In this document: positions 5,065 to 11,334 of the stretch, in pieces
How the letters are laid out: each line of letters opens with the position of its first letter
Numbering within the stretch: position 1 is the first letter of the stretch
From: Acidobacteriaceae bacterium
GTDB lineage: Bacteria; Acidobacteriota; Terriglobia; Terriglobales; Acidobacteriaceae
Assembly: GCA_003154055.1 (NCBI GenBank)
Contig: PMCH01000176.1
Coordinates: forward strand, 1,182-12,515
Length of the DNA stretch: 11,334 nucleotides
Reading direction: 5' to 3'
The notes under the pieces: generated by a model
Database searches by the model: none
What the model was told of the DNA's origin: nothing
Seen by the model: only the letters and a program-made list of their open reading frames with translations
Position numbers and translations under genes: made by a program

Positions 5065-6418
5065 ACTCCTTCACCGCAATCCCCAAGGTCTTCATCTTCC
5101 GGTACAGGTGACTTCTCTCCAGCCCGAGCACTTCGGCCGTGCGGCTGACGTTGCCGTGGTTTTCGTCGAGCTTCTTCAGGATGTAATCGCGCTCGTACGC
5201 GGAGCGCGCCTGATGGAGCGTGGAAGCCTCGCTGCCCGCTGCCCTCCGGCTGCCGTCGCGATACACCAGTGGCGGCAAATGCTTGCGCTCGAAACGCGAT
5301 GTTGTCGGATTCATGATCACGATGCGCTCGATTACGTTGCGCAGCTCGCGCACGTTACCGGGCCAGGAATAGCGCATCAAGGCCTCGATGGCATCCTCGG
5401 TGATTTCCCGCGGCCGCCGGCCGTACGCTGAGGCAAATTCCCTCAGGAAATAGCGCGCGAACAGCGGGATGTCCTCCTTCCGTTCGCGCAGCGGCGGCAC
5501 CACGAACGGAATCACATTCAGCCGGTAGAAAAGATCTTCGCGGAAATTTCCTTTTGAAATCTCCTCTTCAAGATCCTTGTTGGTGGAGGCAATCACGCGC
5601 ACGTCCACCGTGATGGGATCATCGCTGCCGACTGGCGTGAATCTCTGCTGTTCGAGTGTGCGCAGTACTTTCGACTGCGTCTTCAGGCTCATGTCGCCGA
5701 CTTCGTCCAGGAACAGAGTTCCGCGATCGGCTTTCTGAAACTTACCTTCCTTGTCGGCGGTCGCGCCGGGGAAGGATGACTTGAGATGTCCGAACAGTTC
5801 GCTCTCGATCAGGTCTTCCGGGATGGCGGCACAGTTCACCTCGACAAACATCTCGTCTTTCCGCGGGCTCTGCGTGTGGATGGCGTGCGCGACCAACTCC
5901 TTGCCGGTGCCCGATTCGCCGTAAATCAGTACCCGTCCGTTGGTGGGCGCCATCAGGCCAATCTGTTGTCGCAGCGCTTTCATGGGCACGCTCTCGCCCA
6001 CGATCACGCTCTTGGCCTGGAGTTGTTTCCGCAGATCTCGATTGTCATGCCGCAGTCGCCGTGCCTCGATAGCGTTCTTGACCAGGATGAGCGTCTTTTC
6101 GAGTGACAGCGGCTTTTCGACGAAGTCGTAGGCGCCGAGCTTGGTGGCGCGCACGGCGGTTTCGATTGTCCCGTGCCCGGAGATCATGATGACTTCCGGC
6201 GGATCGTCAAGGGCGCGGATCTTCTCCAGCGTTTCCAGGCCGTCCATTCCGGGAAGCCAGACGTCCAGCAGGATCACATCACAGCTGGACTTGCGCAGCA
6301 GGTCGAGACAGTCCTCGCCACTGGGGCTGGAGGCGGTCTTATACCCTTCGTCCTCAAAAATGCCCTGCAAGGACTCGCGGATTCCGGTTTCGTCGTCAAC
6401 GATTAGGATTTGCGCCAT
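5063..6418 (-). CDS. ntrX: NtrX-like response regulator: receiver, sigma54-type AAA+, Fis HTH
   Basis: This 451-residue transcription regulator is the partner of the preceding sensor kinase gene. The receiver domain (1-118) has D8/D9, phosphoacceptor D52 (LLDVWLPG), S80 and K102. The AAA+ domain (about 137-370) has Walker A GESGTGKE (167-174), Walker B TLFLDEV (234-240), the arginine-finger region FREDLFYRLNV (292-302) and WPGNVRELRN (352-361). A Fis-type helix-turn-helix lies at about 402-447 (GNVSRTAEVLGLERSHLYRKM). The loop that is normally GAFTGA reads SSFPGA (214-219), a departure at the sigma54 contact residue. ATG 6418 is chosen because receivers begin MxxILIVDDE; it follows the kinase stop by one base (TAA-C-ATG), so coupled translation is likely. 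NtrX identity rests on the NtrY-like partner and could also be stated as generic NtrC-family. Confidence 0.88.
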   Translation of the reverse strand: MAQILIVDDETGIRESLQGIFEDEGYKTASSPSGEDCLDLLRKSSCDVILLDVWLPGMDGLETLEKIRALDDPPEVIMISGHGTIETAVRATKLGAYDFVEKPLSLEKTLILVKNAIEARRLRHDNRDLRKQLQAKSVIVGESVPMKALRQQIGLMAPTNGRVLIYGESGTGKELVAHAIHTQSPRKDEMFVEVNCAAIPEDLIESELFGHLKSSFPGATADKEGKFQKADRGTLFLDEVGDMSLKTQSKVLRTLEQQRFTPVGSDDPITVDVRVIASTNKDLEEEISKGNFREDLFYRLNVIPFVVPPLRERKEDIPLFARYFLREFASAYGRRPREITEDAIEALMRYSWPGNVRELRNVIERIVIMNPTTSRFERKHLPPLVYRDGSRRAAGSEASTLHQARSAYERDYILKKLDENHGNVSRTAEVLGLERSHLYRKMKTLGIAVKE

Positions 6419-6419
6419 G

Positions 6420-8660
6420 TTAGCTTGCCGCCGAAGTGCCGACAGTTTCCACCACGACCGGCAACTCGACAACGAAACGGCTGCCTACCGGTTTGTTCTC
6501 TTCCACTCGGATCGATCCATGATGATCTTCCACGATACGGCTTACAATCGCCAGTCCCAGCCCGGTCCCGCGCTGCTTGGTGGAGAAGTAGGGCAAGAAT
6601 AGACGTTCCTTGAGCTCGCGGGAAACCCCATGTCCGGTGTCGGCTACGACGAGTTCGACCGCGTCGCGGCTGGCCACCAGGGACGTCGAAATTGTGATCT
6701 CGCGTAGGACCGCGTCTTGCATCGCCTCGGCGGCATTATCCACCAGGTTGGCCACGGCGCGCTGGATGGCTGCCGGATCGGCCATCACGTTCGGCAAGTC
6801 GGCGGCAAGATCGGTATGCACCTCGATCCCTTCGAGCCGGCCGCTGAACATTGAAAGCGCACTCTCCACCAGGCTGTTCAGGCTGGCAGGTTGCGGGCGG
6901 GACGCGGGGAAACGCGCCAGCGCCGAAAATTCATCCACCAGCGTGCGGACAGTCTCGACCGCATGGCCGATGGTCTCCGCGCAGGTACGGATGATCTCCA
7001 GGGAAGCCGGATCGGGAGTGGTGCCGCGCGCCAGATGGCGCTGAATGCGTTCCGCGGAAAGAGCAATCGGAGTCAGCGGATTCTTGATTTCATGCGCCAC
7101 CCGCCGCGCCACTTCGCGCCAGGCGGCCTGCTTCTGCGCGCGCAAAAGGTCGGAAAGATCTTCAAACACCAGCACGTACCCCAGCCGCTGCGTCCCATGC
7201 TCCAACGCGGAGACCGTGATCGCGACGTTCAGGTTATTGCGCGGCAGCGTCAGTTCCAGATTTGCGGCCGTCATGCCCATGCGGTCGGCGCGCCGCAGCA
7301 GCGGCTCCAGATTGTCGAGCACCTCTTCGGGGAGAAGATCGCGCACCGGCAGGTTTACCAGCGCAGCCGGGTTGGGATAGTCGCGCCGTTCCACATAAAA
7401 CATCCGCAGCAGCGCCTGGTTGACCAGCGTGACGCGCCGCGCGGCGTCAATCGAAACCACGCCGGTCGGGATACTCTCCAGGATGGTTTCGATGTGGCGG
7501 CGCCGTCTCTCCAGCGCCTCGTTGACGATGCCCAGCTCGCGGCTCGAAGCCTCGATCTGCCCGCGGCTCGATTCCAGTTGCTCCGCCATGCTGTTGAACG
7601 ATTGCACCAGTTCGGCTAGTTCGTCGGTGGCGCGAATGTCTACGCGGTAATCCAGTTGCCCTTTGGAGATCGCTTCGGTGCCCGCGGCCAGCGCCGCGAC
7701 GGGCCGGTTGACCAGTTTCGAAAGGAAAAGTGCGAGCCAGGTGGAGGCGAACAAAACCACCACCGTCAGCAGCATGAGAAACCCAATGTAGGTACGCCGC
7801 ACCAGTTTTCGCTGGCGTGCCAGTTCGAAATAACGTTGCTGGCTTTCCTGGATCTGCCGAACCGTGTCGGCAAACTTCGCGGGCAGTGGCATGGCCACCA
7901 CAATCGACCCGTTCGCGGAGGGAGCCGCGCCCACGATGTAATCGGTCTGGTTCCATTGAAAGCGTGGGTGTTCCCCCCGCATCGCCTGCTGCAGCGGGAA
8001 CCTGTCTTTCATGGCGATCAAGTCCGCCGGCGCACCCATGCTGGCCTGGACCTTTCCCTCCGCCAGCGCCAGGACAAATCCACCCTGCAGCGTTGGCACA
8101 TGGCGCCGGAATTCTTCTCCGATGAAGGAGAAGTTCCGGTTCGCGAAAGCACTCGCGACCACCGGCGAGAGCGCTATGCCCTGCGCCTCGGCGGTCGCGT
8201 TCTGACTGGTGTAATCCGATATGAGCGACGCCATCGCGGCCGTGTCGGCGCGCACTTCCTCCACCGGTTGCGAGAACCACTTGTCGATGGACCGGTTCAT
8301 CAACCCGTAGGAAAACCAGAACATCGCGATGACCGGAAGAAACGACAACAGCAGGCTGACCACCACCAGCCGGGTGCGAAACTTCGACCCAGCCACACCC
8401 ATGCGGCGCTCGGCATAGAGCTTCAGCAGGTTGCGGCCCAGCACTACCGTGAGCACAACAAAGAGGAGGAAGATCAGGGCCGACAGGGCGACGAAAAACA
8501 GAAGTTGCTGGTTGCTGTCAGGACTGATGAACTTCAGGTTGAAGGATCCTTGGGAGACGAGAATCACAAGCAGCAGGAACGCCCCGATCGCCAGCGTGAT
8601 GACGGCCTTCCGGCGGCCGGAGGTCTTGGGTTCGTCGCGGGTTAGGGTAGGGTCGGGCAA
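6420..8660 (-). CDS. ntrY: NtrY-like membrane sensor histidine kinase
   Basis: With the chosen start this is a 746-residue kinase of NtrY architecture, signalling to the NtrX-like regulator one base downstream. Transmembrane segments lie near residues 19-36, 52-74, 97-118 and 290-313, with an extracytoplasmic sensor region at about 120-285. HAMP follows at about 314-368 (SKLVNRPVAALAAGTEAI), then a PAS domain at about 385-500 (ILESIPTGVVSIDAARRVTLVN). The HisKA phosphoacceptor is H523 (RRVAHEIKNPLTP), and the ATPase domain has the N box NLVDNAAEAM (638-647), G1 DTGHGV (674-679) and G2 GTGLGL (698-703). The start is uncertain: TTG 8660 places 18 residues before the first membrane helix and avoids overlap, but the frame continues upstream to GTG 8804, ATG 8864 and 9011, the last two inside the xylanase gene. 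None has a clear Shine-Dalgarno site. The ligand is unknown. Confidence 0.85.
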   Translation of the reverse strand: MPDPTLTRDEPKTSGRRKAVITLAIGAFLLLVILVSQGSFNLKFISPDSNQQLLFFVALSALIFLLFVVLTVVLGRNLLKLYAERRMGVAGSKFRTRLVVVSLLLSFLPVIAMFWFSYGLMNRSIDKWFSQPVEEVRADTAAMASLISDYTSQNATAEAQGIALSPVVASAFANRNFSFIGEEFRRHVPTLQGGFVLALAEGKVQASMGAPADLIAMKDRFPLQQAMRGEHPRFQWNQTDYIVGAAPSANGSIVVAMPLPAKFADTVRQIQESQQRYFELARQRKLVRRTYIGFLMLLTVVVLFASTWLALFLSKLVNRPVAALAAGTEAISKGQLDYRVDIRATDELAELVQSFNSMAEQLESSRGQIEASSRELGIVNEALERRRRHIETILESIPTGVVSIDAARRVTLVNQALLRMFYVERRDYPNPAALVNLPVRDLLPEEVLDNLEPLLRRADRMGMTAANLELTLPRNNLNVAITVSALEHGTQRLGYVLVFEDLSDLLRAQKQAAWREVARRVAHEIKNPLTPIALSAERIQRHLARGTTPDPASLEIIRTCAETIGHAVETVRTLVDEFSALARFPASRPQPASLNSLVESALSMFSGRLEGIEVHTDLAADLPNVMADPAAIQRAVANLVDNAAEAMQDAVLREITISTSLVASRDAVELVVADTGHGVSRELKERLFLPYFSTKQRGTGLGLAIVSRIVEDHHGSIRVEENKPVGSRFVVELPVVVETVGTSAAS

Positions 8661-8699
8661 GGATCGACCGGCGCCAATTTTCGGGAGCGGGCGAGGATC

Positions 8700-8705
8700 A
8701 TTATA
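8700..8705 (-). promoter_or_regulatory. Candidate -10 hexamer ahead of the ntrY-like gene
   Basis: The minus strand carries a perfect TATAAT here, 40 bases before the TTG start at 8660. No convincing -35 is found at 16-18 bases. If real, it would give ntrYX transcription independent of the upstream xylanase gene. The same bases are open reading frame if an earlier ntrY start is used. Confidence 0.3.
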
Positions 8706-8820
8706 GAACCGCCGGAACAGTTGCTGGTCCTTCGTTGGCAGTCGTTCGCGATTTGTCGCCAGGTCCGCAAGGCGGCCCCTGTCTGCCCAGCGACTAGCAA
8801 CCACCGACTGGCGAAATCGA

Positions 8821-9894
8821 CTAATGACCCTTGGACTGCTCCAGCGCGCCTCGCAAAGCTTCATACGCGGGTTTGGGAAAGTAATCCCGATCGAAGGGCA
8901 GGGCGGCGCCTTGCTTGCCTCTTGAATGCGAGCCGATCCACGAATACTTGTCGGTGAAGCCCCAGGTCTGGATCGCCGTACAGCCGGGGTGAGAGAGGCA
9001 GGCGGTGGCAATTTGGCGGTACACCTCAGCCTGGAGTCTCAGATCCTCGGGGGTTGGATCGCCATTCGCGCCCACCGCTAGGGACACATCCAGTTCCGTG
9101 ATGTGCACCTGGACTCCCAAGGCAGTGAAACGGCCGATGTTGGCCGAGATCGAAGCCATGTCTGGATGCAGATTGCTGATGTGCATCTCGAGACCCACTC
9201 CGTCGAGGGGAACGCCACGCCGCCGGAAATCCTGCACCATCGCATAAACGGCGTCGGACTTGGGATTCATCGTTTCGGCTTCGGCTTCGTTGTAGAAGAG
9301 CAGCGCCTCGGGATCCGCTTCATGCGCCCAGCGAAAGCAGCGCTCGATGTAGGCAGTGCCTTTTTGCGCCGAGCCGATGCCCGGCTGGTCATACCAGAGG
9401 GTGCTGCGAAGGCTCCCCAGTACAGGCTCGTCAAGCGCTTCGTTGATGACGTCCCAGGCGAACACCCTGCCCCGGTAGTGACGGACCACGGTCTTGATGT
9501 GCTTTTCCAGGATCTCGGCAAGCTGAGCAGGGGTGTAGTGCCCTTCTGCCAGCCAGGGCGGATTCTGACGGTGCCAGACCAGGGTGTGGCCGCGGACCTT
9601 CATCCCATGCGCGATCGCGAAATCCACAATCCGGTCGGCTTGAGAAAAATCGAAGGACTTCGGATCCGGACGCAGCGTCTCCCACTTCATGGCGTCTTCC
9701 GGTTCCAGCAGGTTGAATTCGCGGGCCAGAGTCGAGGCGTAAGCCGCTTCGGAGAGCCGTTGCGCGCGCACCGCCGTACCGAACAGCAGGTGGGCGTGGT
9801 CGGCCGCGTCGCGGAGCGTGTGCTGGGATGCGGGCGGGGCAAAGAGAGTCAACAGCGCGAGATACACGCAACCACGACTGGCCGGTCGCACCAT
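8821..9894 (-). CDS. Secreted GH10 endo-1,4-beta-xylanase
   Basis: Glycoside hydrolase family 10 enzymes hydrolyse internal beta-1,4 bonds of xylan with retention. The 357-residue product has a signal peptide (MVRPASRGC, then hydrophobic VYLALLTLF, cleavage probably near PPASQ) and one catalytic barrel to the end. Family marks are LLEPEDAMKWETLRP (62-76), GHTLVWHRQNPPW (102-114), the acid/base E152 in WDVINEALDE, and the nucleophile E267 in VHITELDVS, followed by WGFTDKYSWI (311-320). No carbohydrate-binding module is attached. ATG 9894 is chosen because it begins the signal peptide and lies four bases after the stop of the glycosylase gene; a GTG at 9942 would overlap that gene and spoil the signal peptide. 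Sitting between a DNA repair gene and ntrYX is an odd context. Both catalytic residues are present, so it should be active. Confidence 0.93.
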   Translation of the reverse strand: MVRPASRGCVYLALLTLFAPPASQHTLRDAADHAHLLFGTAVRAQRLSEAAYASTLAREFNLLEPEDAMKWETLRPDPKSFDFSQADRIVDFAIAHGMKVRGHTLVWHRQNPPWLAEGHYTPAQLAEILEKHIKTVVRHYRGRVFAWDVINEALDEPVLGSLRSTLWYDQPGIGSAQKGTAYIERCFRWAHEADPEALLFYNEAEAETMNPKSDAVYAMVQDFRRRGVPLDGVGLEMHISNLHPDMASISANIGRFTALGVQVHITELDVSLAVGANGDPTPEDLRLQAEVYRQIATACLSHPGCTAIQTWGFTDKYSWIGSHSRGKQGAALPFDRDYFPKPAYEALRGALEQSKGH

Positions 9895-9898
9895 GGGG

Positions 9899-10678
9899 TC
9901 AGGATTTCCCAGGAAGGTATTTCTGTAAAGGACACTGCTCACATCGCATTTGTGACTTTTGGCAAAAGTTCTTGCCCACTCCGACGATCAAGCCGTGCAT
10001 CTCGTTGAACACCTGCACCCGCGCCGTACGTTCTGCCGTACTCATGGGAGAGGGCGAATGGCTGGAGCCCCGAGGCCCCGACTTCGTTGGCGCCACGGTG
10101 GGTCCTACCTGCGAATTCCCGCCGTCCCCGGCAACCGGAGACAGGGCCTGCTCGAACAGTTTCCGGATCTCTTCATAGCTTGTCCCGGGCGCAATCATTT
10201 GGTGCCGTTCCAGAACGCGGCGCGTGTAGGCGTCCACCACGAACACGGCATGGTTCCCGGCATAGAGAAGAATCGAGTCCGCGGTTTCCGGGCCGATGCC
10301 ATGCAGCGCGAGCAGTTCTTCCCGAAGCGTTTCCGTGTGCTGCGCGAACATTCGCGTGAGCGATCCGCCGTGCTGTTCATCGAGAAAGCGCACGAAAAGC
10401 TTCAGCCGGTGTGCCTTCTGCCGGAAGTAGCCGGCGGAGCGAATCAATTTTTCGAGCTGATGCACAGGAGTCCGGCGGACTCCCGCCACGCTCAGCAGTT
10501 TCGCGGCGCGCAAACTCCGGAGCGCCAGTTCAACATTGGTCCAGGAAGTGTTTTGGGTCAGGTACGCGCCAACGATGACCTCGAAGCGCGAGTGGGCTGG
10601 CCACCAGTGTTGCGGACCCCAGGCGGAAAACAAGGTGTGGTAGTAGACGCGGATCTGATCGGTTCTCGGGTCGCTCAT
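9899..10678 (-). CDS. Endonuclease III-superfamily DNA glycosylase, MagIII/MpgII-like
   Basis: This 259-residue HhH-GPD protein excises damaged bases. The N-terminal half has WWPAHSRFEVIVGAYLTQNTSWTNVELAL (25-53), a pattern I associate with the MagIII-type 3-methyladenine glycosylases. The helix-hairpin-helix is LLALHGIGPETADSILLYA (122-140), and the catalytic Asp is D149 (FVVDAYTRR). The lysine that gives endonuclease III its lyase activity is E131 here, so a monofunctional glycosylase is expected. The C-terminal cluster has C239-x6-C246-x2-C249 but no fourth cysteine. Residues about 182-218 are a Gly/Ser/Pro-rich linker between the domain and the FNEMHGLIVGVGK helix that looks inserted. ATG 10678 fits the N-terminal pattern, without a clear Shine-Dalgarno site. 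It is the first gene of the minus-strand cluster. Substrate is inferred from family likeness only. Confidence 0.82.
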   Translation of the reverse strand: MSDPRTDQIRVYYHTLFSAWGPQHWWPAHSRFEVIVGAYLTQNTSWTNVELALRSLRAAKLLSVAGVRRTPVHQLEKLIRSAGYFRQKAHRLKLFVRFLDEQHGGSLTRMFAQHTETLREELLALHGIGPETADSILLYAGNHAVFVVDAYTRRVLERHQMIAPGTSYEEIRKLFEQALSPVAGDGGNSQVGPTVAPTKSGPRGSSHSPSPMSTAERTARVQVFNEMHGLIVGVGKNFCQKSQMRCEQCPLQKYLPGKS

Positions 10679-10692
10679 GATGGTGGACGCTC

Positions 10693-10783
10693 AGCTACCA
10701 GCTTCGGGTTGCGAGCTGGGAGCCGCCAGTTTCCGAATGACGGTTCGTAGCTCAGAGCCCTAATCTCGAAGCTCCCACGCTAC
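10693..10783 (+). repeat. Degenerate heptamer array, AGCTnnn type, 13 units
   Basis: Thirteen 7-base steps keep phase without a gap. Units such as AGCTACC, AGCTTCG, AGCTGGG, AGCCGCC, AGCTCAG, AGCCCTA and AGCTCCC dominate, with GGTTGCG, GAATGAC and GGTTCGT among the divergent ones. It begins 14 bases upstream of the glycosylase start and so lies in that gene's 5' leader or promoter. Confidence 0.65.
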
Positions 10784-10831
10784 ACCGAAGAACATGTACT
10801 CCGGCAGTCTAAATCCCCCCCAGATCGCCAA

Positions 10832-10845
10832 TTTCTGGCCAGAAA
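10832..10845. promoter_or_regulatory. Perfect 14-base palindrome, candidate operator
   Basis: TTTCTGGCCAGAAA is identical to its reverse complement. It lies between the divergent glycosylase and pilB genes, about 150 bases from one start and 170 from the other. A dimeric regulator site is plausible; which protein would bind is unknown. Confidence 0.4.
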
Positions 10846-10941
10846 AGGTGTCCGCAGCCGCTCCAGACGCATGCCTTCGCCAAGTACAAGTACCTAAGTT
10901 ACTTTTTCGGAATACCCATTGGGTTGACAATTTGTGTCAGT

Positions 10942-10985
10942 GCGAAACCTCAGCTGCTGATCCCCCCGGAAATCAGCGGTTTCGC
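10942..10985 (+). promoter_or_regulatory. Stem-loop in the pilB leader
   Basis: GCGAAACC (10942-10949) pairs with GGTTTCGC (10978-10985) and GCTGAT (10956-10961) pairs with ATCAGC (10972-10977), giving 14 bp with a six-base left bulge and a ten-base loop CCCCCCGGAA. It ends 32 bases before the pilB ATG and leaves the ribosome site free. There is no T-tract, so it is not a standard terminator. It matches no riboswitch I can name. Confidence 0.5.
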
Positions 10986-11008
10986 ATGTCCTTGAGAGCG
11001 CGGGAAAC

Positions 11009-11013
11009 AGGAG
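11009..11013 (+). promoter_or_regulatory. Shine-Dalgarno site of pilB
   Basis: AGGAG lies four bases before the ATG at 11018 and sets this start. Confidence 0.7.
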
Positions 11014-11017
11014 AAAT

Positions 11018-11334
11018 ATGTCTCAACGGCTGGGCGACCTGCTCGTGAAAGAAAAGGTCATCACCCCAGAGCAGTTGGAGCAGGCGACGAAACTCCAGAA
11101 GGAGTCGCATGTCCGGCTCGCCTCCGCTCTGGTGAAGTTGGGCTTCCTCTCGGATGAGGACGTCACCAACTTCCTGTCGCGTCAATATGGCGTGCCCGCC
11201 ATTAATCTCTCCTATTTTGAAATTGATCCCGCAGTCGTCAAGCTGATTCCCTACGAAACCGCGAAGCGGTACCAGATCCTGCCCCTGAGCCGGGTGGGCG
11301 CCTCGCTCACCATCGCCATGGTCGATCCGACCAA
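11018..11334 (+). CDS. pilB: PilB/GspE-type secretion ATPase, N-terminal part, cut by window end
   Basis: The 105 visible residues form the N-terminal domain of a type IV pilus assembly (PilB) or type II secretion (GspE) ATPase, which powers pilin polymerisation at the inner membrane. The pattern RLGDLLVKEKVITPEQLEQATKLQKES (4-30), then RLASALVKLGFLSDEDVTNFLSRQYGVPAINL (33-64) and IPYETAKRYQILPLSRVGASLTIAMVDPT (77-105), is the classic GspE N-domain (T2SSE_N). ATG 11018 is supported by AGGAG and by the family's usual MxxRLGDLL beginning. The catalytic Walker domain lies beyond the window, so PilB against GspE cannot be decided here; PilB is favoured as the common acidobacterial case. Confidence 0.88.
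   Translation, partial: MSQRLGDLLVKEKVITPEQLEQATKLQKESHVRLASALVKLGFLSDEDVTNFLSRQYGVPAINLSYFEIDPAVVKLIPYETAKRYQILPLSRVGASLTIAMVDPT

Larger units (their letters stand above)
10679..11017. other. 339-base divergent intergenic region between glycosylase gene and pilB
   Basis: This spacer holds no convincing gene. It contains a heptamer array (10693-10783), a perfect palindrome (10832-10845), a doubled AAGTAC (within 10881-10895), a lone TTGACA at 10924 without a matching -10, a bulged stem-loop (10942-10985) and the pilB ribosome site. Promoters for both divergent genes must lie here but none is convincing. Confidence 0.6.

Noticed and set aside
10924..10929. TTGACA as -35 of a pilB promoter
   Set aside because: No -10-like hexamer lies 15-19 bases downstream; the position is occupied by the hairpin arm.
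10830..11017. c-di-GMP riboswitch in the pilB leader
   Set aside because: The conserved core sequences and tetraloop-receptor features of the class I element are not found; only a single bulged hairpin is seen.
10794..11048. Small open frame upstream of pilB on the plus strand
   Set aside because: It overlaps the hairpin, ribosome site and pilB start in another frame, with no ribosome site or conserved features.

Overview
The window is a high-GC bacterial chromosome segment of about 11.3 kb, with most coding lines near 60-70% G+C. The order ybeY, corC-like and era, a NtrY/NtrX-type two-component pair, an orphan RsbW-like kinase and a start of pilB fit an acidobacterium (Terriglobia / Koribacter-like). 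That assignment is inferred from gene content and style; no marker gene here proves it. Every sizeable spacer except those around the toxin-antitoxin block carries short degenerate repeats in strict 7-base phase, a genome habit that stands out.

Layout: positions 1-1673 (+) hold the end of ybeY (rRNA maturation endonuclease) and a CNNM/CBS/CorC membrane protein, coupled by a TTGA overlap and a strong GGAGG. Positions 1712-3266 (-) are a lower-GC accessory block inserted between corC and era: a CBS-pair protein with an apparent HEPN ribonuclease motif, and a VapC/ParD-type toxin-antitoxin operon with its own promoter. Positions 3318-4925 (+) hold era and an RsbW-like serine kinase / anti-sigma factor, separated by three heptamer arrays. 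Positions 5063-10678 (-) carry a same-strand cluster, in transcription order: a MagIII-like base-excision glycosylase, a secreted GH10 xylanase, a NtrY-like sensor kinase and a NtrX-like AAA+ regulator. From 11018 (+) the start of a PilB/GspE ATPase runs off the window; its 339-base upstream spacer has a heptamer array, a perfect 14-base palindrome and a long stem-loop.

Working together: YbeY and Era act on ribosome assembly. NtrY and NtrX form one signalling pathway with 1-base spacing between genes. VapB and VapC form a toxin-antitoxin pair. The two best candidates for something undescribed are the CBS-HEPN protein, a possible nucleotide-sensing ribonuclease lying next to vapBC, and the family of heptamer-phased intergenic arrays, some arranged as inverted pairs between genes.
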